Shown: piece by piece, positions 1 to 10,639 of the stretch
How positions within the stretch are numbered: position 1 is the stretch's first letter
How the letters are laid out: every line of letters starts with the position of its first letter
Source of the DNA: Bigelowiella natans CCMP2755
Lineage: Eukaryota > Cercozoa > Chlorarachniophyceae
Assembly: GCA_000320545.1 (NCBI GenBank)
Contig: ADNK01001475.1
Coordinates: 1-64,000 of the forward strand
Direction of reading: 5' to 3'
Length of the DNA: 64,000 nucleotides
Program-made: the position numbers and the translations under genes
Notes under the pieces: generated by a model
What the model was told of the DNA's origin: nothing
What the model saw: only the letters and a program-made list of their open reading frames with translations
Database searches by the model: none

Positions 1-538
1 GGAGTAGTGGACTAGCAGAGTGGCACTAGTAGTAGTAGTAGTGGCACATGGGGGATGGATGATGGCAAGATGTTGCACCATCCCTCATCATCCTCGTCAT
101 CCATGATGCAGCAATGCTCACAACTAACTAACTAACTAACTAACCCGATGATGCTGAATCAAAGCTGTCAGCGCAGACGGTGAGTGCCCAAAGAGGTGCA
201 GCAGGCAGTGTGCCGACGATGGGCACCAATGATCGAGACTACGATGATGATGGTGCATTGTTGCAGCATTGTCACATTGCTTGAAATGGAAACAGCATTT
301 TTTTGTGATGATGATGATGATGATGATGTCCACATCATCAAGACCACAAAGTGGCACTGGCAGTGGAGAGCAAAAGAAGAAAAATGAGTGTTCCATCTCC
401 CCCTTGTTGCTCCGGCTGCTACCACTACTTCCACTACTACTTGATTCTCAAGATTGCACATGTGCATGTGCACACATGCATGTCACATTCATGATGACAT
501 TCCTACCCCCAATGCAAGATTAGCACACATGTTGCTAC

Positions 539-720
539 CTGAGCAGCATTTGACGCAGGGAAAGAAGATGAAGAGGGAAGAGAGCCATGGCTACTGTTTG
601 TGGCGTTGGTTTGAATGTTCAAACGAGAAGCTAATGATGAAGCTGACGGAGGTGACGCAGCTGCTGCTAGTTTGTCTGCTGCAATTCCTGACAGAGTTGA
701 TTGGTTGGTTCCATCATCAT
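539..720 (-). CDS. Exon-like segment, Ala/Ser-rich
   Basis: On the minus strand this stretch stays open for about 60 codons with a coding-like composition: GIAADKLAAAASPPSASS, then LASRLNIQTNATNSSHG, ending ASNAAQ before a good donor (CAG|gtagca at 538). No in-frame start or clear acceptor was found at its 5' side, where an in-frame stop occurs a few codons upstream. It may be an exon whose acceptor I cannot recognise, or a decayed one. No family was recognised. Confidence 0.3.
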
Positions 721-1643
721 TTTGTCAAAGTTGTGTCATTCACTTGCGTGCAATGAATCAAAATGATGTCTTGTGGCATGCACATGCAACAGCAGCAGCA
801 ACGATTACCATCATGTGTTTGCCACAAACACAACAGAAAATGCCCATCTCACAAACACGTAAGTCTGCAAACAAAACTACTCATTTGCAATTCCACTACT
901 ACTGCTACTACCACTACTACCACTGTGCACAGTGCGTAATTCTTGACCTCCAAGCAAAGTGGAGGCACTTCCTGCCATGGCTGTCATGAGCGCATTGTCA
1001 ACACCAAATGAAACCGCCCAAGTGTCATTCCACCAACAAGATGCAACAACTACTTTGAGCATTGTCAACACCACTTTTTTGAATCCATGTGTGAAGCAAT
1101 GATGAACGTTTGGAAGTGTGAACAATTCAAGAAAGAAGTTGCATGATGATGATGCCGCCATGCCTTTGTGCCAATGAATGATTTGTTGCAGAAGTGTGCA
1201 AATGACATCCAACCGCTGTTTCTTCTTGATCAAATGTGGAAACGACATGCAACATCAATGATGCCTTGATCAATCGATCTCATTGTGTGCAACCATCAAC
1301 CACCACCATCAACACTCACCTGCTCAGGGAACAAGTCCAGAAATGGAGGAGCCTGAAACAAAGGGGGTGGTGGTGTGCGAAGGAAAACATGATGATGATG
1401 ATGATGATGATGATGAAGATTCCACCATTCTTGCTTTCCCCGCTAAAATTTGAAGGCAGAGTAGCATGAGGCAATTTGCACAACAAACGGCAACAATTTC
1501 GAGAATGATCATGAACAAGTGATTTGCTTCAAATTTCCTTTGAACTTCACACAGCAGTAACAATGGTGTGTGACAGAACAAAAATGAATTTTTTCATCTA
1601 CTTTCAGTTGTTCCATCACACACCGATGTGTTCAGATGTTTTT

Positions 1644-1646
<3 letters not shown>

Positions 1647-1680
<34 letters not shown>
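1647..1680. repeat. (CA)n dinucleotide microsatellite
   Basis: Perfect CA run of about 17 units. Comparable CA/GT tracts lie at 6951-6980, 14655-14688, 22503-22529, 26817-26840, 26908-26938, 28180-28214, 41754-41781, 43053-43089 and 53032-53062. Most lie in introns or between genes. Confidence 0.95.
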
Positions 1681-1683
<3 letters not shown>

Positions 1684-3477
1684 ACTGACACAGAGGGTGA
1701 CAGAAAGCGGCAGTGCGCACTGTGCAGTGGGGTGCCCCCCCCCCCCTGCACCACTTGTTCCATCTACGAAAACATGATGGAGTCATCGTTGTCGTCATCC
1801 TGCGTTCTACCAAAACTCGAAATGTGAGCAAAAAGAAAGAGGGTAGTTGGTTTGACACCACCTTCCAGGCAGCAATGGTGAAACCAGCCACAAACCGAAC
1901 CATCGAGGCCTGGAACCACGTGAATGTTTCAGTGAACAACATCACAATGGACAGCACAAAAGCTGCTGTCACTTGCTGCTGCTGCTGCCACTGCCTAGTT
2001 GATGGAACATCGGTGTCATCATGCACAAGACAACACAATCAACTCTACTAGAACGATGACAACACTCGACAGCACTTCTCCCCATCATCATCATCATTGT
2101 CATCCTCCTACAACCACCACTAGAGACATGAAATGCGGACAAGCAATGGCAACAAACTGCTACTACCGGGTTCACATGTGAACCACATGTGTGATCACTC
2201 ATTTGCACAAAAAACAACAACATCACATTTGAACATGAACACACATGTGCACACATGTGTGTGTGTGTGTGTTCCAAATGTGATTTGCACATTGCCAGGA
2301 GAATGCAGACAGTGGGCTTTGAATTCAAGATTTCTTTCAAAATCACTTCAGCATCTGGTGTTTCCATTGTTGTGTTGGTGCTGCTACCACCACTACTAGT
2401 CGCCAATGGTGCGGAATGAGAAGAATCATTGAGGCTGCTGCTTTCAGCAGTAGCAGTGGTGGTAGTTGTTGTTGTTGCATCTGCAACTGGAGTAGCAGTA
2501 GCAGCGGCAGCAGCAGCATTGGATCCAGCACACATGGGATCATCATCCTCCTTTCTGTTGGCAATGGTGACAGCTGTAGCATCATCATGGAAGGAAAGAA
2601 TGAATGACAATCAGGCTGCTGTGACGATGAATGCACAGTGCATGTGTTGCACTAGCAGAATCTTAGCAATGAACCACCAAGTGCAACAATTTTCACCCAT
2701 CCATCCCCCTTCTTCTCCTCCCCCAATCCTCGCTCTTTCTCTTCTTCTTCTTTGCTCCACTTGAAATGACACAACCACAACAAACAAGATGGCGATTGAT
2801 TTTTGACAATTCCCCTCCTCCCTTCTCTTTCTCCAACTTCATTTTTTTCACCATGGCCATCAGCATCATCATCAGCATCTTTGTCACCAGCAGCAGCATC
2901 AGCAGAAGTAGTAGTGGTAGTGGCAGTAGTGGTAGCAGTGGTCGTCGCAACATGACGAGGATCTCTCATCACAACAGCCCCTGTCAAGGCAGAAACAAGT
3001 CCAAACCCACTTGCAGCCATTCCAGCACCCCTCCACCTAATTTCAGAGTGTCACCACTTGTTCATCCATTCAATGCGCAGCATGAAAAATGATCATGACA
3101 ATGATTGATGTGTGACTTTGTTGTTTCCACGTTGCATTCACAGCAGTGAGTGAGTGAGTCAGCAGCACACCATGAAGACAAAAACAACAACAACAATGAC
3201 AACAACCACAACAACCACAACAACGACAAGCAACGGACACAGCACCCACTGTTGCTACTGCCATCACTGCCATCACCACTGCCATTGCTGCTACGACCAC
3301 TGAGCACCCTGTGCTTTGGTCCAAAAGAATGGAAAGAGAAGCCAATCCACCACCAAGACACATCCCCAATGAGAATGCCTGGCACGTGCGTAGCAATGGT
3401 GGCGAGGAGAACCATCATGCATGCACAGTTTGCATGTGGTGACAGTGAGGAGAACCATCACACATGCACAGTTTGCA

Positions 3478-3609
3478 GGCGTGTTTGAGGTTGGTTAGAA
3501 GAACGATGGACTCAATGACACCAACCGAGTTGGCACAAGCATTTTTTTCTTTTGGGGCAATTTCTGCTAAAAGAGTGCAGGAGCTTGGTGCAGTCACAGC
3601 CTGAGCATG
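3478..3609 (-). CDS. Exon-like segment, helical, unknown
   Basis: The minus strand reads AVTAPSSCTLLAEIAPKEK, then NACANSVGVIESIVLLTNLKH, with no stop, in a region otherwise dominated by microsatellite sequence. The pattern of small and aliphatic residues resembles helices of armadillo-type repeats, but no diagnostic motif is present. It would be a neighbour of the exon-like segment at 3942-4045 on the same strand. Splice sites were not confirmed. Confidence 0.25.
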
Positions 3610-3941
3610 GCACCAGCAGCAACAGTCAATCATCTTCATGGTGGTAGTAGCAGTGCGATCATTTTGGATTGAACATGAGCCTCACACTCGTGAGTGCAAA
3701 TGGCAGTGATCATGAGCCTTGTCATGTCATTGTCATCATCAATGACAACATTTTGCAATTTGAACGTGTTGTCATGATCTCCAGTGCCACTGATTGATCT
3801 CATTCACTGCTTCCACTGCCATGACAGCAACACGAGCACCCAACAGCAGCATGCACCTGTGCCAAGCCCATTGCAGATCTGGAAGCGTTGTCATCGTGAT
3901 TGCTCTCAAAGAAGGAGCTAGCAATCCACCACCACCACCAC

Positions 3942-4045
3942 CGGGTTGTTGCGGCCAAATTGGCACGTTCTCTGATTTTCTTTGAGCAAAACAGCTGCCA
4001 CATCCTCTTTCTCTGCTGCGACCATTGCCAAATGGGGTGTGAGTT
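3942..4045 (-). CDS. Exon-like segment, unknown protein
   Basis: Bounded by a plausible acceptor (ccctcag at 4046) and a donor (CCG|gtggtgg at 3941). It reads LTPHLAMVAAEKEDVAAVLL and then KENQRTCQFGRNNP. The mix of residues is that of a folded helical protein rather than the low-complexity sequence around it. A following segment (about 3857-3917, minus) encodes a short piece ending ASRSAMGLAQ at a gtgcat donor, but its phase does not match cleanly. Family unknown. An armadillo-like helical repeat protein is conceivable but not shown. Confidence 0.3.
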
Positions 4046-4084
4046 CTGAGGGGAGGGACAGCATCCACATCAACCAAGAAAGGC

Positions 4085-5335
4085 AAGGTGGCACTGGTTT
4101 TCACCCTGGCTCTTTTCGTGGGTTTTTTCCTGACCAAAACCCTGGAGATTTTCCTGGTTTTCTTGCTCAACAAAACCCTGGAGATTTTCCTAGTTTTTTT
4201 GCTCAACAAAACCCTGGAGATTTTCCTGGTCTTTTTGCTCAGCAAACTCCTTGTCGCAGTCCTGACTTTTGCCCTGACCCCAACCCTCATCGCACCCGTG
4301 AAAGTTTTCCTCATCCCAACCCTCATCCCGGCCCTCACCCCAGCCCTGACTTTTGTCCTTGTCGCAGTCCTGACTTTCGCCGTGACTTCGACCCTGGTCC
4401 TGACCCTTGTCGCGGTCCTCAATTTGGCCGTGATTTCAACCCTGATCCTGACCCTTGTCGCGGTCCTCACTTTGGCCGTGATTTCAACCCTGATCCTGAC
4501 CCTTGTCGCAGCCCTGACTTGTTCTCCTCGTTTCACCCCTGGTCCCAATGCTGATCCCGGTGCTCATCCCAACCCTCACCCCAACCCTGGTCCAAACTCC
4601 TCACCAAAAACCGTGACTCTGACCCTCATCCCAGCCCTGACCCAATGCCCTCGCCACTTTCCGTGACTTTGGTCCTCACTTTTGCCCTGAGAAAAACCCT
4701 GGTCGATTTTTGTGACTGGTTTCCCTCACTTTGACCCTCACTTCGGCCGTCACTTTGGTCGTCACCTTGGTCGTGGCCCAGGAGAAAACCCCAACCCTGA
4801 CCCCAACCCTGACCCTGACCTCAACCCTTGTCGCGGTCCTCACTTTTGCCGCGGTTTCAACTCCAATCCTGACTCTTGTCGGAGCCCTGTTTTTGGCCCT
4901 GGTTTCGTTCCTCAAACTGGTCTTGACTTGTTTTCCCTGTTTCACCCCTGGTCCCAATGCTGATCCATGTGCTCATCCCAACCCTCACCCCAACCCTGGT
5001 CCAAACTCCCTGCCAAAAACCGTGACTCTGACCCTCATCCCAGCCCTGACCCAAAACCCTCACCACTTTCCGTGACTTTCGTCCTCACTTTTGTCCTGAA
5101 AAATGCCCTGGTCGATTTTTGTGACCAGTTTCCCCAACTTGGACCCTGTTTTCGACCGTCACTTTGGTCGTCACTTTGGTCGTGGCCCAGGAGAAAACCC
5201 TCTGACCCTGGCATCTGGTCCCTGACCCTGGTCCCTGGTCCTGGTCTCTGGTCCCTGGTCCTGGTCGTTGGTCGCTGACCCTGGCACGTGGTCCCAGATC
5301 TCGGTCCCTGACCGTGGTTCCTGACCCAGGTCTCA
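4085..5335. repeat. Degenerate C-rich hexamer satellite with duplicated 410-bp unit
   Basis: About 1.25 kb built of degenerate hexamers on the plus strand: CCCTGA, CCCAAC, CCCTCA, CCCTGG. Two higher-order layers are visible. At about 4130-4245 a 36-bp unit (gag-attttcctgg... ctcaacaaaaccctg) occurs three times. From about 4520 a unit of about 410 bp is tandemly duplicated: the segment beginning cacccctggtcccaatg lies at 4534 and again at 4943, and gtcactttggtcgtcac lies near 4748 and 5158. Because the period is a multiple of three and stop codons are rare in these hexamers, long ORFs exist in several frames on both strands (for example 4088-4666 plus, 3982-4554 plus, 3772-4548 minus). I treat these as by-products, not genes. 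Confidence 0.85.
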
Positions 5336-5928
5336 AGCCCAACGTCAACCATGAATGTGCACTTGTGCAATTGCTCACTCCATCGTCACAACGCACTTGA
5401 TGTGATCACATTTCCAAGGGGTGATGCAAAGCAGTTGCAAAAAGAAATTGATGCCTTCAAAAATTGTTCGAAAAGCGCGCCTGCTGCGGTCTGCACGAAA
5501 ACAGTTTGCCATCGTGCATGCGCCGTTGCGCATTGCTGGCGTCAACATTGAAAGTTTCGCCCCTGTTTGTAGCGGCTACGCATGTGAAAATGTGACTACT
5601 TCTTGAATTGCATGCAGAGTTTTTAGTTTTTTCATTTTGCAATTGCTAGCTTGTGCGTCATCATCGGGCGCGGTTCAGTCCACCGATTCATTCTTGAGCT
5701 GCTCGTGATGGACTTGCGCAGGCCGTCGCGGTGCGCAAGGCTAATGTGGGGACCAATGAACGCTAGAACGCAGCAATGGACACGATCGGAGACAGTGCAG
5801 TGGGGAAATTAATCGTGGATCAGTAGCACGTCTACATTTCAACCACACGTTTGAAAAAGATGCATTCATTTTTCTTCATTGAGTTCAGAGTTCAGAGTTC
5901 TTCAGCAAACGCTTCCATCCTCACATCA
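5336..5928. other. Gene-free gap downstream of the USP gene
   Basis: Intergenic DNA between the satellite and the 3' end of the USP gene. Short open frames (5351-5551, 5421-5606) overlap in different frames and show no recognisable domain. Words such as tgcatg and cgcaa recall the island at 29-34 kb. I see nothing functional that can be supported. Confidence 0.5.
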
Positions 5929-6948
5929 TCATCTTTTGACATAGAACAAAAGATAACCTTCATTGTCGACCTACAATGAAGTCATGTGAGTGAAAATGTA
6001 AATGATTTGATAATTGATTACCTTTTTCCTTGAAGAAGAGTCATCGATTGCAGAGACGTGAGAATCGTTATAACGCTTCCATTTTTTTCCATCTTTCACG
6101 TGCGTAACATAATGACCAGCTTCTGCAGTTGTTCCCTGAAGGCAAACGAATTTCCTGATTTCGTAAGATACATGTGTACACATCCAAATTGTCATACCTG
6201 ATGGAGCACAGCTGCTTGAAGATCGTATTTTGAGGTTGCAAGCTGCTTCGCTACTCCACTTTGATTTTTGATACTCAAACATGAATCTTTCGCTATATCT
6301 TCGTCCTTAGTAGCATTCTCGTTGTAAATTGTAGATGGCTTTTCAGTGTTGCAAATTTGGCATTTTGGAATTGTTCCTGCATTTTTGAAGGTACATTTTT
6401 GGCATGACCAATCTGGAAAGACGACACAAAGAATCAGTAAAAGATTCGGTAATATTCGCGAGAAATATGTTTCTGAACCTTTGAGATTCTTGGCAGAACC
6501 AGCGTCATCTGGTAAATTCAAAGTCTGTGATATTCTAATTCTATCCGTTTTCTTTTCATATGTCCGCTTGACGAAATTGGGACGAAATCTTTTGAGGTGT
6601 AACACTAGAATGTTGGGTAACGATGCAAACGAGGAGGTCACGTGGGCCTATTAATCATATTTTAGTATTAATATTATATTGAGAATGATGATAGACAAAC
6701 AATGATAGAGAAATCCGATACCTTGGCATTAGAACACTTATCGCACTTGTATTCAACGATTGTCGTGGCAAAAAATTTTTGTAGTAGATCTTTCAGGTCA
6801 GAAGTTTTTGGTCTAAAATCATAATGTAAGATTGATATTATTTTTGGAATTCAAGACATCATGCCATATTTGATAATATATGCAAGATCGCAATCAATAA
6901 AAAGTCGCTAAGCTAACTATAAATATTACATCTATGTTATTTTTTTAC

Positions 6949-6984
<36 letters not shown>

Positions 6985-8470
6985 ACACATCTCATATGAT
7001 TCCATGTACTAGAACTCAGCTATTATCAAATTACGTGAATTCAGAAACTTTTTTTCGTCTTTGAACCTACGCAACAGGTATGCACATTAGTTACTTCTGA
7101 AAGGTATATTAAAAAAAATGATATTATGAAACCTGAGTTGTAGTAGTAGTATTTGTAGGAAATGCTGCTCTCTGTGTTGTGGTTGCTGATTGTGTTGCCT
7201 GACACCCTTGGCACTTGTAATAGCATGATCCATTTCTTCCAAACTTCCTTGCCATGGATCTTCCACACTTCTTGCAATTTGGAAAACTACTTTCAAAGGC
7301 GGCATTTTCGTCTGTAATCTGGCTGCTTCCTCCTCTATCGTGGAAAGAAACACGCGGGTCTCTTGCAAAGGATTTTCGTCCTCCTTTTTCGTTTTCTATC
7401 TCCCCAAAATTATTTTTCAGCAGCAAGTCTAGGGACATGTCGTTGAATTCCTCTGTGATCTACAATGGAATACATTCAAATCTTAAAAAAAAATATTGCA
7501 AATGTTAGATAAATTACCTCTCGAGTGTACCCACACGACAGACTCGTGCATTTTAATCTTGAAGTGACCCGGAAACGGAAGTTTCTAAGTTGTAATAAGG
7601 AATTACTAATGAATCAGACACAGTTTCTAAGTTATAATAAAGAATTACTAATGAATCAGACACATAACAAGGAGGTGCTTGGAGGTGAGGAGGACCGTTG
7701 AATGGGGGAAATTTTTAGGATTTTCTCTATGGGTGCCTTGCTTGAAATTGCCTTCGCTTGTTTAATTTCCTTCTTTCTTCGTTCCATGGAGTTTACTATT
7801 TTCTCTATATAAAATAAGAAAATTGTCATAACAACATAAGAAATGACTAATGAACAGGCGCACCTTCATCATTTATTCGTGATGGCCTCCTGGCAGTACG
7901 ACATACCATGCAAGAAGACAGATTGCTAGCATTGAGGAACGTGCATGCTTGACAACTCCATTCCTTTTCTTCAGGTACTGCTGCTGCAACAATTTCGGGT
8001 TGATTTCTTTCTATTGAAGAACTAGTAGTTCCTATTTTGGTGTTGCCATCATTATCACCCAAAGTAGCAGCAGTTGTAGATGATGGTGGGTCATCATCTG
8101 ATGGTTTACTACCTCTAACGAAAGAAACAGAATTAGAATGAAAACAAAGCACAGCAGAAACGAACATACAGATCAGATTCTTTCATTGGCGTGTTATTTT
8201 CTGGATTATTTCCCAGTCCATCCAAGAGATCCTGGTCAATCTGAACAACACGAAATTAATGAGGCATGACTGTATTAAGCACTTGTGACATCGATAATAC
8301 CTGGTTAAGGCATTCAGACAGAAACTCATGGGCATCTTGTTGAGAATTTCCGGCAAATCTTCGATATCGAGCCCCAATAGCCGCTTTGAGTTTCTTAATG
8401 TCAACCGGGCCTTTTCGATTCTATTTGAAAATATTGTAAAAGAATGTTAAAGAATTTCCCAACAGATATC

Positions 8471-8510
<40 letters not shown>

Positions 8511-10055
8511 GTGTGTTTGTGAGTGTGTACCTCTTGTTGTTTTTTTTTTTCTCTGTAAAGCGTGAGCATCTCTTCCATGAACGACTTTTTTGGCACTACA
8601 TTGGCACTAGAGAAAACACAAGGTGGTATTATCACACGGTGGGCAATCACACAATAATGATAACAACCTAACGTTCGTCAAGTCGGAAGTGAAAGGTTTT
8701 AGTCCAAGAAGCGCTTGGAGTACTGCATTCATATAGCAAGTGTTTCCCAAGTTTTTGAATCCGGTCATCTCCCCAGCAGAGAAAGAATCTTTTGGACATC
8801 TCGACCAATGACTCCAATTGAATTTTGAAGACGAAGAAGACTAAATAAAAAATTCAAATGACCATAATTCCACACATTCAATCGTTTGAATCATCACACA
8901 CCTGAGACTTGTACATATAATTCAGTTTTTTAGGTGTCACTCTGGAACCCTTCTTCGTAGACATATTGTAAGTGGAATATTTCTTGAGACTTTTCCTCGG
9001 TATTTGCTCTTTGAGAGAACCCGATACATTTTTTTTCAGTGAATTTAATAAAAAATCACCGCCATTTGATTTATTTGGCGTTTCGCTGGCCAGGTCTTTA
9101 ATCTTAGTGGAGTAAAGGAGCTGGTCTTTCTTTGGAAATGTGAAGGGTGAGGTCCTCCTGTGATATTTAAGATTATACCTCCAGAATGACGTCCACAGCA
9201 TCATCATCTGCAAAAGAAAGGGATCGTCACCACCTGGATTCGACGGCTGTCTGCAATGCCTGGACTCCTCGTCCAACCCGTCGTCTCTTTTTCAGCCTTC
9301 GCGTCCACTGGTCGCGCTTGGCTAGATCCGTTGACCCTCTGCTTGGATTTTGTTCAGGGGTTTTCTTCATAGGTCTGAGATCTCCCCCGAGAATGGGACT
9401 ATATGCGCCAGAGCCTAACACATAGTAGTTTTAAATTTTGCAATTTTCTCCATTATATTACAGGGTTACCCTTCCTATGACTAGATATTTTCTTTAGCCT
9501 TTTCTTTGAGCGGTATGTGCACCCCGTGATGGCTCCCCTACAAGCAACATGTTGAAGTTGGAATTGGATAAAATGGATTCAAATCGTTATGATAGAGACT
9601 TTGGTGGCCGCCCTCCATAAACGTCTCTACTTGCAAGTATGTCCCGATAAAGCCTTCGAAATTTAGTGACATTGCTTCCAGAATCCTAAGTAAGTAATTG
9701 AATATGACTGGAACGATCGTGATTGATTAGCAGGTACCTTAATTTCGAGCTCTAAGTCTTCTGCAACGCTAGAGATTTCGACAGTTAACTTATTAATCGT
9801 GATGATTAAATTGTTAACGTTCCCTATTGTCTTTGAGTCGCACTTTAGCATAGAGTTACCTGTATAATCTAATATCATTTCGAAGTTGCCATTTTATTTT
9901 CACGTTCTATTACCTCCAACGTTAGAAAGACGGAGCTTCACTTTCTGTCCATTGTTCTCACATCGTAAGGATGCTTCCAACAAAGCATGTGTATTCATAT
10001 CGGAATCTTCAATCTCGTCATCAGAGCTGTTAACCTTGGCTCGAATGCCCAACAT
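5929..10055 (-). CDS. USP37-like ubiquitin carboxyl-terminal hydrolase
   Basis: Multi-exon gene encoding a cysteine protease that removes ubiquitin from proteins. Reading 5' to 3', the chosen ATG is at 10055 (MLGIRAKVNSSDDE). The first three exons (9914-10055, 9738-9859, 9600-9685) splice in phase and resemble the PH-like N-terminus of the USP37/26/29 group. Exons at 9470-9537 and from 9414 follow, the latter reading GSGAYSPILGG. The catalytic domain has the Cys box GFKNLGNTCYMNAVLQ (Cys codon 8736-8738), QQDAHEFL (about 8320-8340), the finger/DMSLDL region (7440-7560), LPNILVLHLKRFR (about 6600) and the His box AGHYV (His codon 6112-6114). The last exon reads GYLLFYVKR and stops at 5929-5931. 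Two RanBP2-type zinc fingers (WSCQACTF... near 7900-7960; WSCQKCTF... near 6330-6415) and a C4-type finger (about 7200-7275) lie inside the catalytic domain. Exon boundaries between 8850 and 9410 are uncertain. Confidence 0.88.
7580..7663. repeat. 42-bp tandem duplication in a USP intron
   Basis: Two adjacent 42-bp copies beginning agtttctaagt and ending aatcagacac, differing at two positions. They lie in an intron just upstream (in transcript sense) of the exon that reads NFRFRVTSRLKCTS. Each copy carries an acceptor-like cttag on the minus strand, so the duplication creates a decoy 3' splice site. Confidence 0.85.
8471..8506. repeat. (TA)n microsatellite
   Basis: Run of alternating TA in a USP intron. 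Similar TA tracts lie at 13734-13754, 22650-22690, 23670-23690, 26868-26896, 51356-51398, 61387-61415 and 63490-63526. Confidence 0.95.
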
Positions 10056-10639
10056 TGTCTCTTCGGTCTTCCGAGCTCAATTCATTTGAATGTAAGATAT
10101 CATTTAGGTTATGTTGTGAGGTGTCCCTGATACATAGGACTACGATTTCTTAGTACGTCAACACATCAATACTATTTACATAATTATGTGTCTAAATCTT
10201 TAATTAAATGGGTCCAAAATCTGTATCTTAAAAACCAAAAGGGTAGAGCCTCCCTCCAAGCCGAAATTTTCTTCGTCATATTTCATCGCAAAGGCATCTT
10301 TGTCGCACGGCTCCTAAGCAATAGTGTTATTTGTTTACGACATCATGACTTATTTGCTGTAAAGCGACGACGTTGCAGGGCATGTTTTGCGAACAGGTGC
10401 TTTCATTGTTAGTTTGGCCCTATCCGCTTTGTCGCAGAGTCCCAAACATGTTAATCCTTAGATCTAATCCTTTTTTCATTCAGAACCGAACAGTTTTCAA
10501 ACCTGGAGTAGATATCCAGATATTGCGAAATCAAGCAATGAAATATCGTGGATATTTCATGTCGTATTAGTTTTTCCTCTTGCATAAATGTGCTTCGAGG
10601 AAAATTAGAGAAATACAATGTCTTAATATGTCTTTATAG
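10056..10639. other. Intergenic, 5' flank between divergent genes
   Basis: Separates the divergently transcribed USP (minus) and pseudophosphatase (plus) genes. It should contain both promoters and the unrecognised first exon of the plus-strand gene. Short ORFs (10188-10412, 10373-10570) show no domain. No TATA box or other element stands out. Confidence 0.4.

Larger units (their letters stand above)
1..4080. other. Repeat-rich region with exon-like minus-strand segments
   Basis: No complete gene could be assembled here. The DNA is rich in ATG/CAT and ACA/TGT trinucleotide runs (for example 306-328 and 1389-1415), a (CA)n tract at 1647-1680, and RY-alternating words such as acatgtgcacatg. 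Several minus-strand stretches read like coding sequence: about 539-720, 1865-1935 (a hydrophobic stretch ending FTIAAWK before a gtggtg donor), 2300-2610 (acidic then Ala/Thr/Ser-rich, ending ILNSKPTVCIL), 2950-3025, 3478-3609 and 3942-4045. They may belong to one minus-strand gene, but splice phases between them do not all agree, so I do not join them. Listed plus-strand ORFs here look like shadows. Confidence 0.4.

Noticed and set aside
3772-4666. Three long overlapping ORFs (3982-4554 plus, 4088-4666 plus, 3772-4548 minus)
   Set aside because: All are open because the hexamer repeat lacks stops; peptides are simple repeats (for example NPDPDPCRGP, TATRVRIRVEI) and cannot all be real.
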